Shown: positions 56,265 through 63,564 of the stretch, piece after piece
Layout: each line of letters opens with the position of its first letter
Numbering within the stretch: position 1 is the first letter of the stretch
DNA from: Thermoplasmatota archaeon
GTDB taxonomy: Archaea > Thermoplasmatota > E2 > DHVEG-1
Direction of reading: 5' to 3'
Assembly (NCBI GenBank): GCA_025457885.1
Contig: JALOTN010000002.1
Span: 1 to 64,000 of the forward strand
DNA: 64,000 nucleotides
Program-made: the position numbers and the translations under genes
Notes under the pieces: generated by a model
Database searches by the model: none
What the model saw: the letters and a program-made list of their open reading frames with translations, nothing else
Told to the model about the DNA's origin: nothing

Positions 56265-56630
56265 ATAACAATTGATTATTCTTCATTATCTGGAACACTT
56301 CTTTCTGCAAGCATTACCCTTTGGCTTATATCAACTATCTACTCTTATGGTATAAAGGATGAATTTTTAAATATCATCAGCGATAAAAATAAAGATAAAA
56401 AAAGCCCACCAACATTAAAGGTGGCTAAAGATTTTTTTCTTGTTGCTGAGGATAGATTTTTAGCATATAACATTTTAGTTTTTATTACAATTATTTTTTG
56501 TTTAGTAAGTATGTTTTTTCCACATATTTTAATTGTATCAATTACAATTATAATTTTTATTGAGATAATTACTACAATATTCATATTTACAATATTTTTA
56601 ATCAAAATTAGATTTAGAAAAAACGAATAA
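56265..56630 (+). CDS. Three-helix membrane protein without canonical start codon
   Basis: The frame reads sensibly from an apparent ATA 56265 or ATT 56271 (just after AAAGGT): TM1 LSGTLLSASITLWLISTIYS, a charged loop (SDKNKDKKSPP), then two more helices ending IKIRFRKNE. The first canonical codon is GTG 56421, which would remove TM1. Either a non-canonical start, or a gene that lost its beginning. Inside the AT-rich island. Confidence 0.4.
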   Translation: MTIDYSSLSGTLLSASITLWLISTIYSYGIKDEFLNIISDKNKDKKSPPTLKVAKDFFLVAEDRFLAYNILVFITIIFCLVSMFFPHILIVSITIIIFIEIITTIFIFTIFLIKIRFRKNE

Positions 56631-56636
56631 AAATTA

Positions 56637-56659
56637 TGCAGGGGAAGGGATTTGAACCC
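56637..56659 (-). repeat. Perfect 23-base copy of the tRNA-Leu 3' end (att-like site)
   Basis: Identical to bases 57438-57460, same strand, and followed by the same TAATTTTT. An integration at the tRNA leaves exactly such a copy. Confidence 0.85.
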
Positions 56660-56754
56660 ACGTTTACCAGTTAAATTCTAAGCAGGGGATAATAATAACT
56701 CCTGTAAAACCCTTCTTTTTCATTGATTTTCCTCAGGGCATTATTTCGACAATT

Positions 56755-57369
56755 TCAGACGGTTTCTTTCAAAACTGTATTGATTTTAAATTGATATGGT
56801 AAAATATTGTCGATAAAACAAAAAAATCCAATTTGAACATCTAGTGCAAGTGACATATTATCTTCAGCAACAAATAGTAAGTGGTGGAATCCTTTTTCAT
56901 AATAATATAATTCGTAATAACGAATAGAGATAGGTCCCCAGAATTCAGGATAAAGTGTATCATAATACACTCCATCAGAATACACATCTAACTTAGATGG
57001 CAGGTCAGGATACATTGCTGATAACTGAATAGTTATATTTAGAAAAGGACAAATACCAATTCCACCACCAATGAACATTGCGGTTGTATTCGAGAATGGT
57101 TTATTCTTCCAATCTCTTAAAAGTTTAAAATGACCGTAAGGTATTTTATTTATTAAATTATTGATAAAAGGGGAGACATAATAGTATAATCCTTGGCTTG
57201 GAAAGTCTAATTTAAATATTGTAGAAACATCTGATTTCCTTTGTGTAGCGACTTCAACAAGATCATTCTCTTGGGATGCGGTGACAACACTCTGGTTGAT
57301 GCTTAGTGCCACTGCTAAACCAACGAATAAAAGAATAATTCCAACCGCCAACCATTTCCTTTTCACCAT
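56755..57369 (-). CDS. Secreted protein of unknown function
   Basis: About 204 residues with an N-terminal signal/anchor WLAVGIILLFVGLAVAL typical of this lineage, then a beta-rich, aromatic exterior part. GGAGG-AAAGG precedes the ATG at 57369. It lies between the tRNA-Leu and the nearest att-like copy, so it was probably brought in by integration. No family recognised. Confidence 0.7.
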   Translation of the reverse strand: MVKRKWLAVGIILLFVGLAVALSINQSVVTASQENDLVEVATQRKSDVSTIFKLDFPSQGLYYYVSPFINNLINKIPYGHFKLLRDWKNKPFSNTTAMFIGGGIGICPFLNITIQLSAMYPDLPSKLDVYSDGVYYDTLYPEFWGPISIRYYELYYYEKGFHHLLFVAEDNMSLALDVQIGFFCFIDNILPYQFKINTVLKETV

Positions 57370-57437
57370 TTTCCTTTCCTCCATAGAAAAATAAACAATC
57401 CCTGGTTATTTAAATTTTCTTCCAGGGGAAAAATTAG

Positions 57438-57555
57438 TGCAGGGGAAGGGATTTGAACCCTCGGACTCCTGCGAGACAGGATGTCTCATCACACGAACCT
57501 TTCTTGTGTTTTGATCTTAAGTCCTGCGCCGTTGGCCATGCTTGGCTACCCCTGC
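57438..57555 (-). tRNA. tRNA-Leu (UAA) with 33-base intron
   Basis: 5' exon 57516-57555, intron 57483-57515, 3' exon 57438-57482, 85-base mature tRNA with long variable arm. Acceptor stem GCAGGGG/CCCCTGC closes; anticodon loop CTTAAGA. The intron follows base 37, the canonical site. The placement could shift by 3 bases because ATC occurs at both junctions. It is the probable target of the integrations to its left. Confidence 0.93.
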
Positions 57556-57578
57556 AGACTCTCATTGATAGAACGAAA

Positions 57579-57650
57579 TGCGGACGCCGGGATTCGAACC
57601 CGGGCAAGAGGCTTGGAGGGCCTCAATCATAACCACTAGATCACATCCGC
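57579..57650 (-). tRNA. tRNA-Gly (UCC)
   Basis: 72 bases. Acceptor GCGGATG pairs CGTCCGC; anticodon stem GAGGC/GCCTC; loop CCTCCAA; T-arm CCGGG-TTCGAAT-CCCGG. Position 33 is C rather than the nearly universal U. 23 bases upstream of the tRNA-Leu. Confidence 0.93.
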
Positions 57651-57787
57651 ATTCACTTACCAGGTTTCATCCTGGCAACGTCTGATGTGAGGTAGACATA
57701 AACTTACTATTCATAATCTTTTTTATCAACCACCCTCCCTGTTGAGCACCTCATCATCACTAAAAAAATCAATCCAAGAAAAACAGG

Positions 57788-57798
57788 AGAAGATTTAA
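57788..57798 (+). promoter_or_regulatory. TATA box of the small YEGW protein gene
   Basis: AGATTTAAATC is about 40 bases before the ATG, followed by GGAGGTG as ribosome binding site. Confidence 0.45.
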
Positions 57799-57837
57799 AT
57801 CAACCAAAAAGATACAAAAAGCAATAGGAGGTGTGAT

Positions 57838-58023
57838 ATGGTATACATATACGAAGGATGGACCTTATATACACGCAGCGTTAACCTGAAAGGTGGACGA
57901 AAACAAACCATCTACTTCTTCAGCAAACGCTCACCAAAAAGCGGAACACCCTGCGATTTACCAAACGGATACACCGTTGGCGTCAATAAAAGAACCAGTC
58001 TTCCTTACCTTAAAAAGAAGTAA
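57838..58023 (+). CDS. Conserved small archaeal protein (YEGWTLY type)
   Basis: 61 residues, basic: YEGWTLYTRSVNLKGGRKQT, IYFFSKRSPKSG, GYTVGVNKRTSLPYLKKK. Similar short proteins occur in many archaea, but I know no proven function. GGAGGTG 5 bases before the ATG. Stand-alone gene next to the tRNAs. Confidence 0.8.
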   Translation: MVYIYEGWTLYTRSVNLKGGRKQTIYFFSKRSPKSGTPCDLPNGYTVGVNKRTSLPYLKKK

Positions 58024-58106
58024 CACTCTTGGTTCATCTTTTTTTTCTTCTTTTTTTTGTTCAACCTGCAGAAAACTTTATAAGAGCCTCGTCTGTTCAA
58101 TAACCC

Positions 58107-58307
58107 GTGAGCCGAATGGGAGAAGAACCGATCGACCCTGAAGATGTCAGTTGTATGAAACTGAAAATGAATCAGCCTATCAGTTCCAATGAGGAGCTTA
58201 TGCTGTTCATGCATCGGTTCAACCTCGACTGGGAGACCGTGCAAACCATGCCTGCATTCGAGGAGCACTGCAAGGAATTGTTCCGGCGAGAAAAACACAA
58301 CAAATAA
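58107..58307 (+). CDS. Small acidic protein of unknown function
   Basis: 66 residues, helical and charged, with MNQPISSNEELMLFMHRFNL. The TATA-like CTTTATAA at 58076 places transcription near 58105, so GTG 58107 fits a leaderless start; ATG 58116 is the alternative. No family recognised. Confidence 0.6.
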   Translation: MSRMGEEPIDPEDVSCMKLKMNQPISSNEELMLFMHRFNLDWETVQTMPAFEEHCKELFRREKHNK

Positions 58308-58392
58308 TGACCTCCTATAGTTTTTTTTCTATTTCTATCTTATGACGAAATACATATAAAACAGAGGTCGATGTCGCTGCTGAGGGAGTTTC

Positions 58393-59616
58393 ATGGTAAA
58401 CTTCGATGAGTTCTACTCAGATAGAGCAGGAAAGATGCGGAAATCTGAAATCCGTGAGTTGCTCAAAGTCACCCAGGACCCGGAGATCATCTCGTTTGCT
58501 GGGGGATTACCTAATCCGCTCTCATTTCCGATTTCTGATTTGAAAATCATTGTTCAAAACGTTCTTAATAATCATGGCAAGGTCGCCTTACAATATGGGG
58601 CCACCCAAGGGATCAACGAACTCCGGGAGATCATCTCAGAACGGTCCCATAAGGAAGGGATGACCGTGGGAGCATCCCCAGAAAACCTCATGATTACCAG
58701 CGGGTCTCAACAGGCTCTTGATGCGGTCGGGAAGATTTTCCTTAACCCTGGTGACGTCGCGTTAGTCGGATTACCCTCGTACCTTGGTGGGATTAATGCG
58801 TTCCGCAGTTATGAGGCAAACCTTGTTGGTGTTCCCTTGGACAAAGATGGAATCCAAATGGATCTTCTTGAGGAAAAAATTAAAGAGCTTATCAAACAAG
58901 ACCAACCCGTGAAGTTCATCTATACCATTCCGACGTTTCAAAACCCTGCGGGGACTGTGCTGCCTGAGTCCCGACGCAAGAAGATGATTGAGATTGCCCA
59001 TGAATACAACCTGCTTATCATCGAGGATGACCCTTACAGCAAACTCCGGTACGATTCCGCTGCCCTGAAACCCATCAAAGCATTCGATGATGAGGGCAGA
59101 GTCATTTACATGTCTACGTTTTCAAAGATCCTTGCACCAGGTTTACGACTCGCCTGGATCATCGCATCAGAGGAAGTCATGAGGAAACTTGCGTTATGCA
59201 AACAAGCCCAGGACCTCTGTTCCGCACCTTTTTCCCAATATATCGCGTATGAGTATATGAAAAGTGGTTCCATGGATCTGCATATCATGAAGATCTGCGA
59301 GATGTACAAACCAAAACGAAACATCATGATGGACTCCATGAAACTCTACTTCCCTGACGGGTATATCTGCAACCGACCCAAAGGTGGAATGTTTGCCTGG
59401 GTCACCCTCCCAGAGCAAATTGACACTGAGGCAATGTTCCTTGATGCGTTCAAAGAAAAAGTAGCCTACGTCCATGGGAAAGCCTTCTGTGTCGACGGTG
59501 GCGGTAGTAGCTCTATGCGACTGAACTTCTCTTATTCCACCAATGAACAACTCGATGAAGGAATGAAACGGCTGGGGACTGTTATCGAACGAAAAATGAA
59601 GGTGCTATGTCGGTAG
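58393..59616 (+). CDS. PLP-dependent aminotransferase, class I/II (aminoadipate/MocR-like)
   Basis: A 407-residue protein: SFAGGLPNPLSFP, ITSGSQQALDAVGK, TIPTFQNPAGT, IIEDDPYS, and the PLP lysine in STFSKILAPGLRLAW (near residue 243). It transfers amino groups from amino acids, likely in amino-acid breakdown. Its 3' end overlaps the lipoprotein gene by 10 bases. Confidence 0.92.
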   Translation: MVNFDEFYSDRAGKMRKSEIRELLKVTQDPEIISFAGGLPNPLSFPISDLKIIVQNVLNNHGKVALQYGATQGINELREIISERSHKEGMTVGASPENLMITSGSQQALDAVGKIFLNPGDVALVGLPSYLGGINAFRSYEANLVGVPLDKDGIQMDLLEEKIKELIKQDQPVKFIYTIPTFQNPAGTVLPESRRKKMIEIAHEYNLLIIEDDPYSKLRYDSAALKPIKAFDDEGRVIYMSTFSKILAPGLRLAWIIASEEVMRKLALCKQAQDLCSAPFSQYIAYEYMKSGSMDLHIMKICEMYKPKRNIMMDSMKLYFPDGYICNRPKGGMFAWVTLPEQIDTEAMFLDAFKEKVAYVHGKAFCVDGGGSSSMRLNFSYSTNEQLDEGMKRLGTVIERKMKVLCR

Positions 59617-61166
59617 CAAAACCACTCCTTCTTACCCTGCTTCTTCTCACCAGTATTTTTTCCGGTTGTACACTTCTACGACAGACACAATTTACCTTAC
59701 TTTCTCACACCGTCGATGATGACCAAGGATTCCCCTGCATGGGACTACAGTTCAACACGTCCGATACGGTCGACCTGAAACTCATCAGCCCTTCAAACAC
59801 CATCTTGTTCCAAGAAACCTATTATGCGGGCATTCATACTGAAAACATGTATTTTTCCGCCTATCGTACGACTATCATACCAGGCACCTACCGGATCACC
59901 GCTGTTGATTCCTCTCAGAAAACCGTTTATGAAAACGATATGACTTATGAAGGTGAAAACCTCTCCTTACATGCCCTTACCATTGATGGATGGACAAAGA
60001 AATCAGGCTCCCCGATCGTCGCATTACATCTGAGTCTTCGAAACACCGGGGACCTCCCAGCATACCCCTCCCAGTTGATGGTGACACAAGGAACAACCAC
60101 CCAAGAGGTGCTTCTTCCCCCTACAGTGGTTCTTCCCGCCGCCACAGAACAAATCACCTGTTTTGTTCCCCTGCTTGAAGCCTCCGCAGAGTCAAACCAG
60201 TTTGATCTCCTCGTCTATGACAACAGTGGGTCTCTCCGTCTCCAATCCAATCAGACGGTGGTGAAGCGAAATCAAATCACATCCTGGGAGTACACCTGGT
60301 ATTACTCAGGTTCACATACCCTGAAGATCCCACAAGTAGACTGGTTCGCGGAGTATTACCAAAAACAAGAGCGATTCGATTTGACTGATTATGCAGCCTA
60401 TGTCTTTGATCCCTACGATGACCAGTACATCGATTTCCTCATTGATCAAATCCTTGAATTACGCGACGTACGGACCGATGCAGAGAAAATAAATTTCGTT
60501 GCCTCCTTTGTCCAAAGCATCGAGTATAAAAACGATGACCCGGACAACGAAACCTACGAATACCCCCGATACCCTCTCGAGACCTTACATGACAAACAAG
60601 GAGACTGTGAAGATAAAGCGATCCTCACCGCGGCACTGCTTGAAAGCCTTGGGTATAACGTCTCCCTGCTTCGTCTCCCCAAGCATATGGCTGTTGGAGT
60701 CCATCTCACAGAACCCTTACCCTACTCGTATTATATTGATCAATATTATTTTCTGGAGACTACCACCATGCATATGACTGTTGGGAAAATACCAGAGGAA
60801 TACAACGGATTGACCAATGTCACGGTCTATCCACTCACCTCTCGTCCCCTCCTTCTTCATCGTTGGAAAAACGCGACCAGATATACCATTAGTACTGGAG
60901 ATGATTACGTTAAATTAGAGATGATCATAGAGAACCTAGGGACAGAAACTGCTTCCAACATCGAGATAAAAGCAGCCTTCTATGAGGATCAAAACCAAAT
61001 GTACAACCAGGAGACTATGCGTGTTGCTCCTATTGATGCTGGGCAAAAACGCCTCGTAGCACTTTCTATTGATGTCCCTGCCGGAGTGTCAACCCAGCTA
61101 AAATCACAGGTCTATCTCGATGGTGTGATGGTTAATCAGCGAGAATCAACATCACGTTTCCCATAA
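59607..61166 (+). CDS. Transglutaminase-like lipoprotein
   Basis: A 519-residue protein. Signal peptide ending IFSGC (lipobox, Cys20), an Ig-like region (about 25-215), then a transglutaminase/peptidase fold: Cys in KQGDCEDKAILTA (near residue 335), His in LPKHMAVGVHL and Glu in YYFLETTTM. A C-terminal Ig-like domain follows. Exported and lipid-anchored; probably a peptidase or cross-linker. Overlap with the aminotransferase gene suggests one operon. Confidence 0.82.
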   Translation: MSVAKPLLLTLLLLTSIFSGCTLLRQTQFTLLSHTVDDDQGFPCMGLQFNTSDTVDLKLISPSNTILFQETYYAGIHTENMYFSAYRTTIIPGTYRITAVDSSQKTVYENDMTYEGENLSLHALTIDGWTKKSGSPIVALHLSLRNTGDLPAYPSQLMVTQGTTTQEVLLPPTVVLPAATEQITCFVPLLEASAESNQFDLLVYDNSGSLRLQSNQTVVKRNQITSWEYTWYYSGSHTLKIPQVDWFAEYYQKQERFDLTDYAAYVFDPYDDQYIDFLIDQILELRDVRTDAEKINFVASFVQSIEYKNDDPDNETYEYPRYPLETLHDKQGDCEDKAILTAALLESLGYNVSLLRLPKHMAVGVHLTEPLPYSYYIDQYYFLETTTMHMTVGKIPEEYNGLTNVTVYPLTSRPLLLHRWKNATRYTISTGDDYVKLEMIIENLGTETASNIEIKAAFYEDQNQMYNQETMRVAPIDAGQKRLVALSIDVPAGVSTQLKSQVYLDGVMVNQRESTSRFP

Positions 61167-61183
61167 AAAAACAGGGGACAAAG

Positions 61184-61190
61184 TTTATAA
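61184..61190 (+). promoter_or_regulatory. TATA box of rnpB
   Basis: TTTATAA lies about 30 bases before the RNA start, with CAAAG as BRE. Confidence 0.6.
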
Positions 61191-61215
61191 CCCTGAGTAA
61201 ATACATGCTTTTTTT

Positions 61216-61519
61216 GCTGGGCGTAGGTGGACGGCTGACGGTGACCATCTGGTTGCTGAGGAAAGTCCTCTCTCACTCTGAATCAGGATTCTGTGCAAGC
61301 AGATAAGGCGAGAGTCTTAGCAGAGGAACAGAAACGACACAGCCCTTGGATTATGCGATGATTCACCTGGTGATGAGGTCTCCTTGGGATATGATGAAAC
61401 GGCCAATCTGCTCCTGGAGCAAGCCCAAACATCGGGATCAGTTATTCAGACTGCTCGAAGGTAGGGCGCATTAGACAAATGCCGTTAGAACAGAAAGAGG
61501 CTTACGGCCTACACCCAGC
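61216..61519 (+). ncRNA. rnpB: Archaeal RNase P RNA
   Basis: About 304 bases. The ends close as helix P1 (GCTGGG-CGTAGG with CCTACACCCAGC). Conserved regions are in order: GAGGAAAGTCC, GAAACGGCC with GCCCAAACATCGGGA, and near the end AGACAAATGCCG and ACAGAAAGAGGCTTAC. It is the catalytic RNA that trims tRNA 5' leaders. A T-run at 61561-61571 may terminate it. Confidence 0.93.
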
Positions 61520-61560
61520 AACTCAACAGGAGAAAAATAAGGATTTGTTAAGCCCTAAGT

Positions 61561-61571
61561 TTTTTTTTTGC
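61561..61571 (+). terminator. T-run after rnpB
   Basis: Ten or more T residues 40 bases past the P1 helix, a typical archaeal stop signal. Confidence 0.5.
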
Positions 61572-61669
61572 CGTTAGATTAGTGTTCAAAATCCCTCCCC
61601 CTTCATAATTACTTATTATTTTATATTTAACAGTGATTTCCTTGTATTAAAACAAATTAGAGTGAAGAA

Positions 61670-62554
61670 ATGAAAAAAACAGATGATGTAATCTATGAAC
61701 ATAATCAGGTTGAGAATATTCTTCATCGTGTGAATGTATGGTTTTTACCTTTTCGATGGGGGATTAACACATATCGTGGATGTGAACACAATTGCATCTA
61801 CTGTAATGCAAGATACACCCATGAGTATCTTGGACTACCAACTGGTGAGTTTTCCTATAAAATAATAGTTAAAGATAATGCATCAGAGATACTTGACAAA
61901 GAACTTTCAAAAGAAAAATGGAATAATAAATGGACGGTTAATCTATCAACTGTTACTGACCCGTATCAACCAGCAGAACGCCAATTCAAAATAACAAGAG
62001 ATGTCTTAAAGGTGTTTCTCAAGCATCATAACGCACTTCTGGTTACAACTAAATCGGATTTGATTATTAGAGATTTAGATATTCTTTCAGAGATAGCACA
62101 AACAGGTTTTCTTAATGTCGTCCTTACTATTCCTATGTTAGATGAAGAGTTAAGAAAAAAGATGGAACCTAAGGCACCAAGTATTCAAAAACGGGTTGAA
62201 GTTTTGAATAAGATTCATAGTGCTGGTATTACAGTTGGTGTTACTGCTATTCCACTTTTTCCTCATATTTCAGATGGTGAAACTGATCTGGAGAAACTCA
62301 TTAAAACCTTGGCTGAGAATGGCGCTGATTATGTGATTATTGATACACTTAATTTTCGTGAAGAGGCAAGAAATAGAATCATGCCTTTTATCAAAGAGCA
62401 GTATCCGACGTTGGTTTCAAATTATGAAGAACTGTATAAAACAAATTACTGTGACAAGGAATATGCAAAACAGGTTAGGAAATATGCGAATAAACTTGTT
62501 AAGAAATATAACGTAGATAAATACGATAAAATGTTTTCGTATCATAAAAGTTAA
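61670..62554 (+). CDS. SPL-family radical SAM protein, short form
   Basis: A 294-residue protein with INTYRGCEHNCIYCNARYTHEY (C-x3-C-x2-C) shortened here to its key cysteines, TVTDPYQPAERQFKITR and VTTKSDLIIRD. It lacks the C-terminal HhH of the paralogue at 47693. AT-rich relative to its neighbours and placed between rnpB and its 3'-end copies, so possibly acquired. Confidence 0.88.
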   Translation: MKKTDDVIYEHNQVENILHRVNVWFLPFRWGINTYRGCEHNCIYCNARYTHEYLGLPTGEFSYKIIVKDNASEILDKELSKEKWNNKWTVNLSTVTDPYQPAERQFKITRDVLKVFLKHHNALLVTTKSDLIIRDLDILSEIAQTGFLNVVLTIPMLDEELRKKMEPKAPSIQKRVEVLNKIHSAGITVGVTAIPLFPHISDGETDLEKLIKTLAENGADYVIIDTLNFREEARNRIMPFIKEQYPTLVSNYEELYKTNYCDKEYAKQVRKYANKLVKKYNVDKYDKMFSYHKS

Positions 62555-62600
62555 TCTTTTAGTTAAACATGAGAAACCATTATTTTTTGCCGGTAATTTT

Positions 62601-62629
62601 ACTGGTAATCATGGATTCAAATCCCTTCC
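62601..62629 (+). repeat. Inverted-orientation tRNA 3'-end-like copy
   Basis: ACTGGTAATCATGG then ATTCAAATCCCTTCC. It resembles the minus-strand copies at 54171 and 56637, including the non-tRNA CTGGTAA/CCGGTAA prefix, but lies on the plus strand. Confidence 0.55.
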
Positions 62630-62677
62630 TATACACTAAAATTATTTAAGTATGGGCATTTAGGAATTAACACATAT

Positions 62678-62691
62678 GCCTACACCCAGCA
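62678..62691 (+). repeat. Exact 14-base copy of the rnpB 3' end
   Basis: GCCTACACCCAGCA is identical to the last bases of the rnpB closing helix, same strand, about 1.2 kb downstream. Confidence 0.7.
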
Positions 62692-62700
62692 TAAAATATT

Positions 62701-62868
62701 TTAGTTTTTTTTATAAATATTTTTTCTATGATCTATGAAAAGAATTGAAATCCTTTTTGTCTTTTCATCGATATCAGCTATAACCAGATAATCACCGGCT
62801 CTTAGTTTATATTCATCTCTCGCTGTTAATCGTTCAAAATAATGAAATGGATTTTCTTTTGTTGCATC
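62701..62868 (-). pseudogene. Truncated RelE-type toxin
   Basis: The frame encodes NPFHYFERL, then YKLRAGDYLVIADIDE and ILFIDHRKNIYK, the C-terminal two-thirds of a RelE/ParE toxin including the conserved R-x-G-D-Y segment. The N-terminus is missing: the frame breaks at the second rnpB-like copy. No antitoxin is visible. A toxin gene cut by a recombination event. Confidence 0.75.
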
Positions 62869-62895
62869 GAGGCGTAGGGCTTACACGCAGCAATT
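62869..62895 (+). repeat. Degenerate copy of the rnpB 3' end
   Basis: GAGGCGTAGGGCTTACACG then CAGCAAT. It matches the rnpB 3' end (GAGGCTTACGGCC-TACACC-CAGCAAC) at most positions and borders the broken relE. Confidence 0.6.
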
Positions 62896-63099
62896 AAAAC
62901 TAATTTTTTCGTAATATATTCACATCGTCTTAAGATAGGCTACCCTTATTACTAAAATTTTATCCCCAGCCATCTCAAACAAAACAGAAGCATTTTTCCA
63001 AACATTCTGTTACCATCAAAAAATCTTGTAATCAACTGATGAAAAAAGGATATAAAGCTCCATCAAATCATAAACAATGAAACCGGAAGAAGGATTCTT
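62896..63099. other. Non-coding gap before the VOC gene
   Basis: I see nothing coding here. The 63050 region has a TATA-like ATATAAAG for the next gene. Confidence 0.4.
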
Positions 63100-63513
63100 A
63101 TGATAAAACAAACCAAACCTAAGAGGGATCCCGTTGTTCATTTTGAAATGCCCTATGAAAACAAAAAACGTCTCATACGATTTTACTCAGAGGCGTTTGG
63201 CTGGCAGATGCAAGATCTCGGAGATGAAATGGGACAGTACGTGACTGCAGCGACAACAGAGATTGACGAGAACCGGATGATCCAACGACCAGGAGTCATC
63301 AACGGTGGATTCTACCCAAAAACACGTGATGGGCCACTCTGTCCATCGGTTGTGATAGCGGTGGAGAACCTCACAGATGCGATGCAGAAAGTTACCACCG
63401 CTGGTGGTATGCTCGTTGGTCCCCCGATGGAGATCCCCGGCATCGGACGATATGTCTCGTTTACAGACAGCGAAGGAAACCGTGTTGGTCTTCTGCAACC
63501 AAAACCGATGTAA
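63100..63513 (+). CDS. VOC-family (glyoxalase-fold) protein
   Basis: 137 residues: VVHFEMPYENKKRLIRFYSE opening, then FGWQMQDLG, GGMLVGPPMEIPGIGRYV and SFTDSEGNRVGLLQP, the usual closing strand. Likely metal-binding, possibly an isomerase or dioxygenase-like domain; substrate unknown. AGAAGGA precedes the ATG. Confidence 0.88.
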   Translation: MIKQTKPKRDPVVHFEMPYENKKRLIRFYSEAFGWQMQDLGDEMGQYVTAATTEIDENRMIQRPGVINGGFYPKTRDGPLCPSVVIAVENLTDAMQKVTTAGGMLVGPPMEIPGIGRYVSFTDSEGNRVGLLQPKPM

Positions 63514-63564
63514 AAACAAACAAATAAAAAAAACTTTCAATGTACCAATCTGTTTTTCCTTGTT

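Noticed and set aside
54171-57460. A CRISPR array, because short repeats recur
   Set aside because: Only four unevenly spaced, decaying copies that match the tRNA end, separated by genes; no spacers or cas genes.
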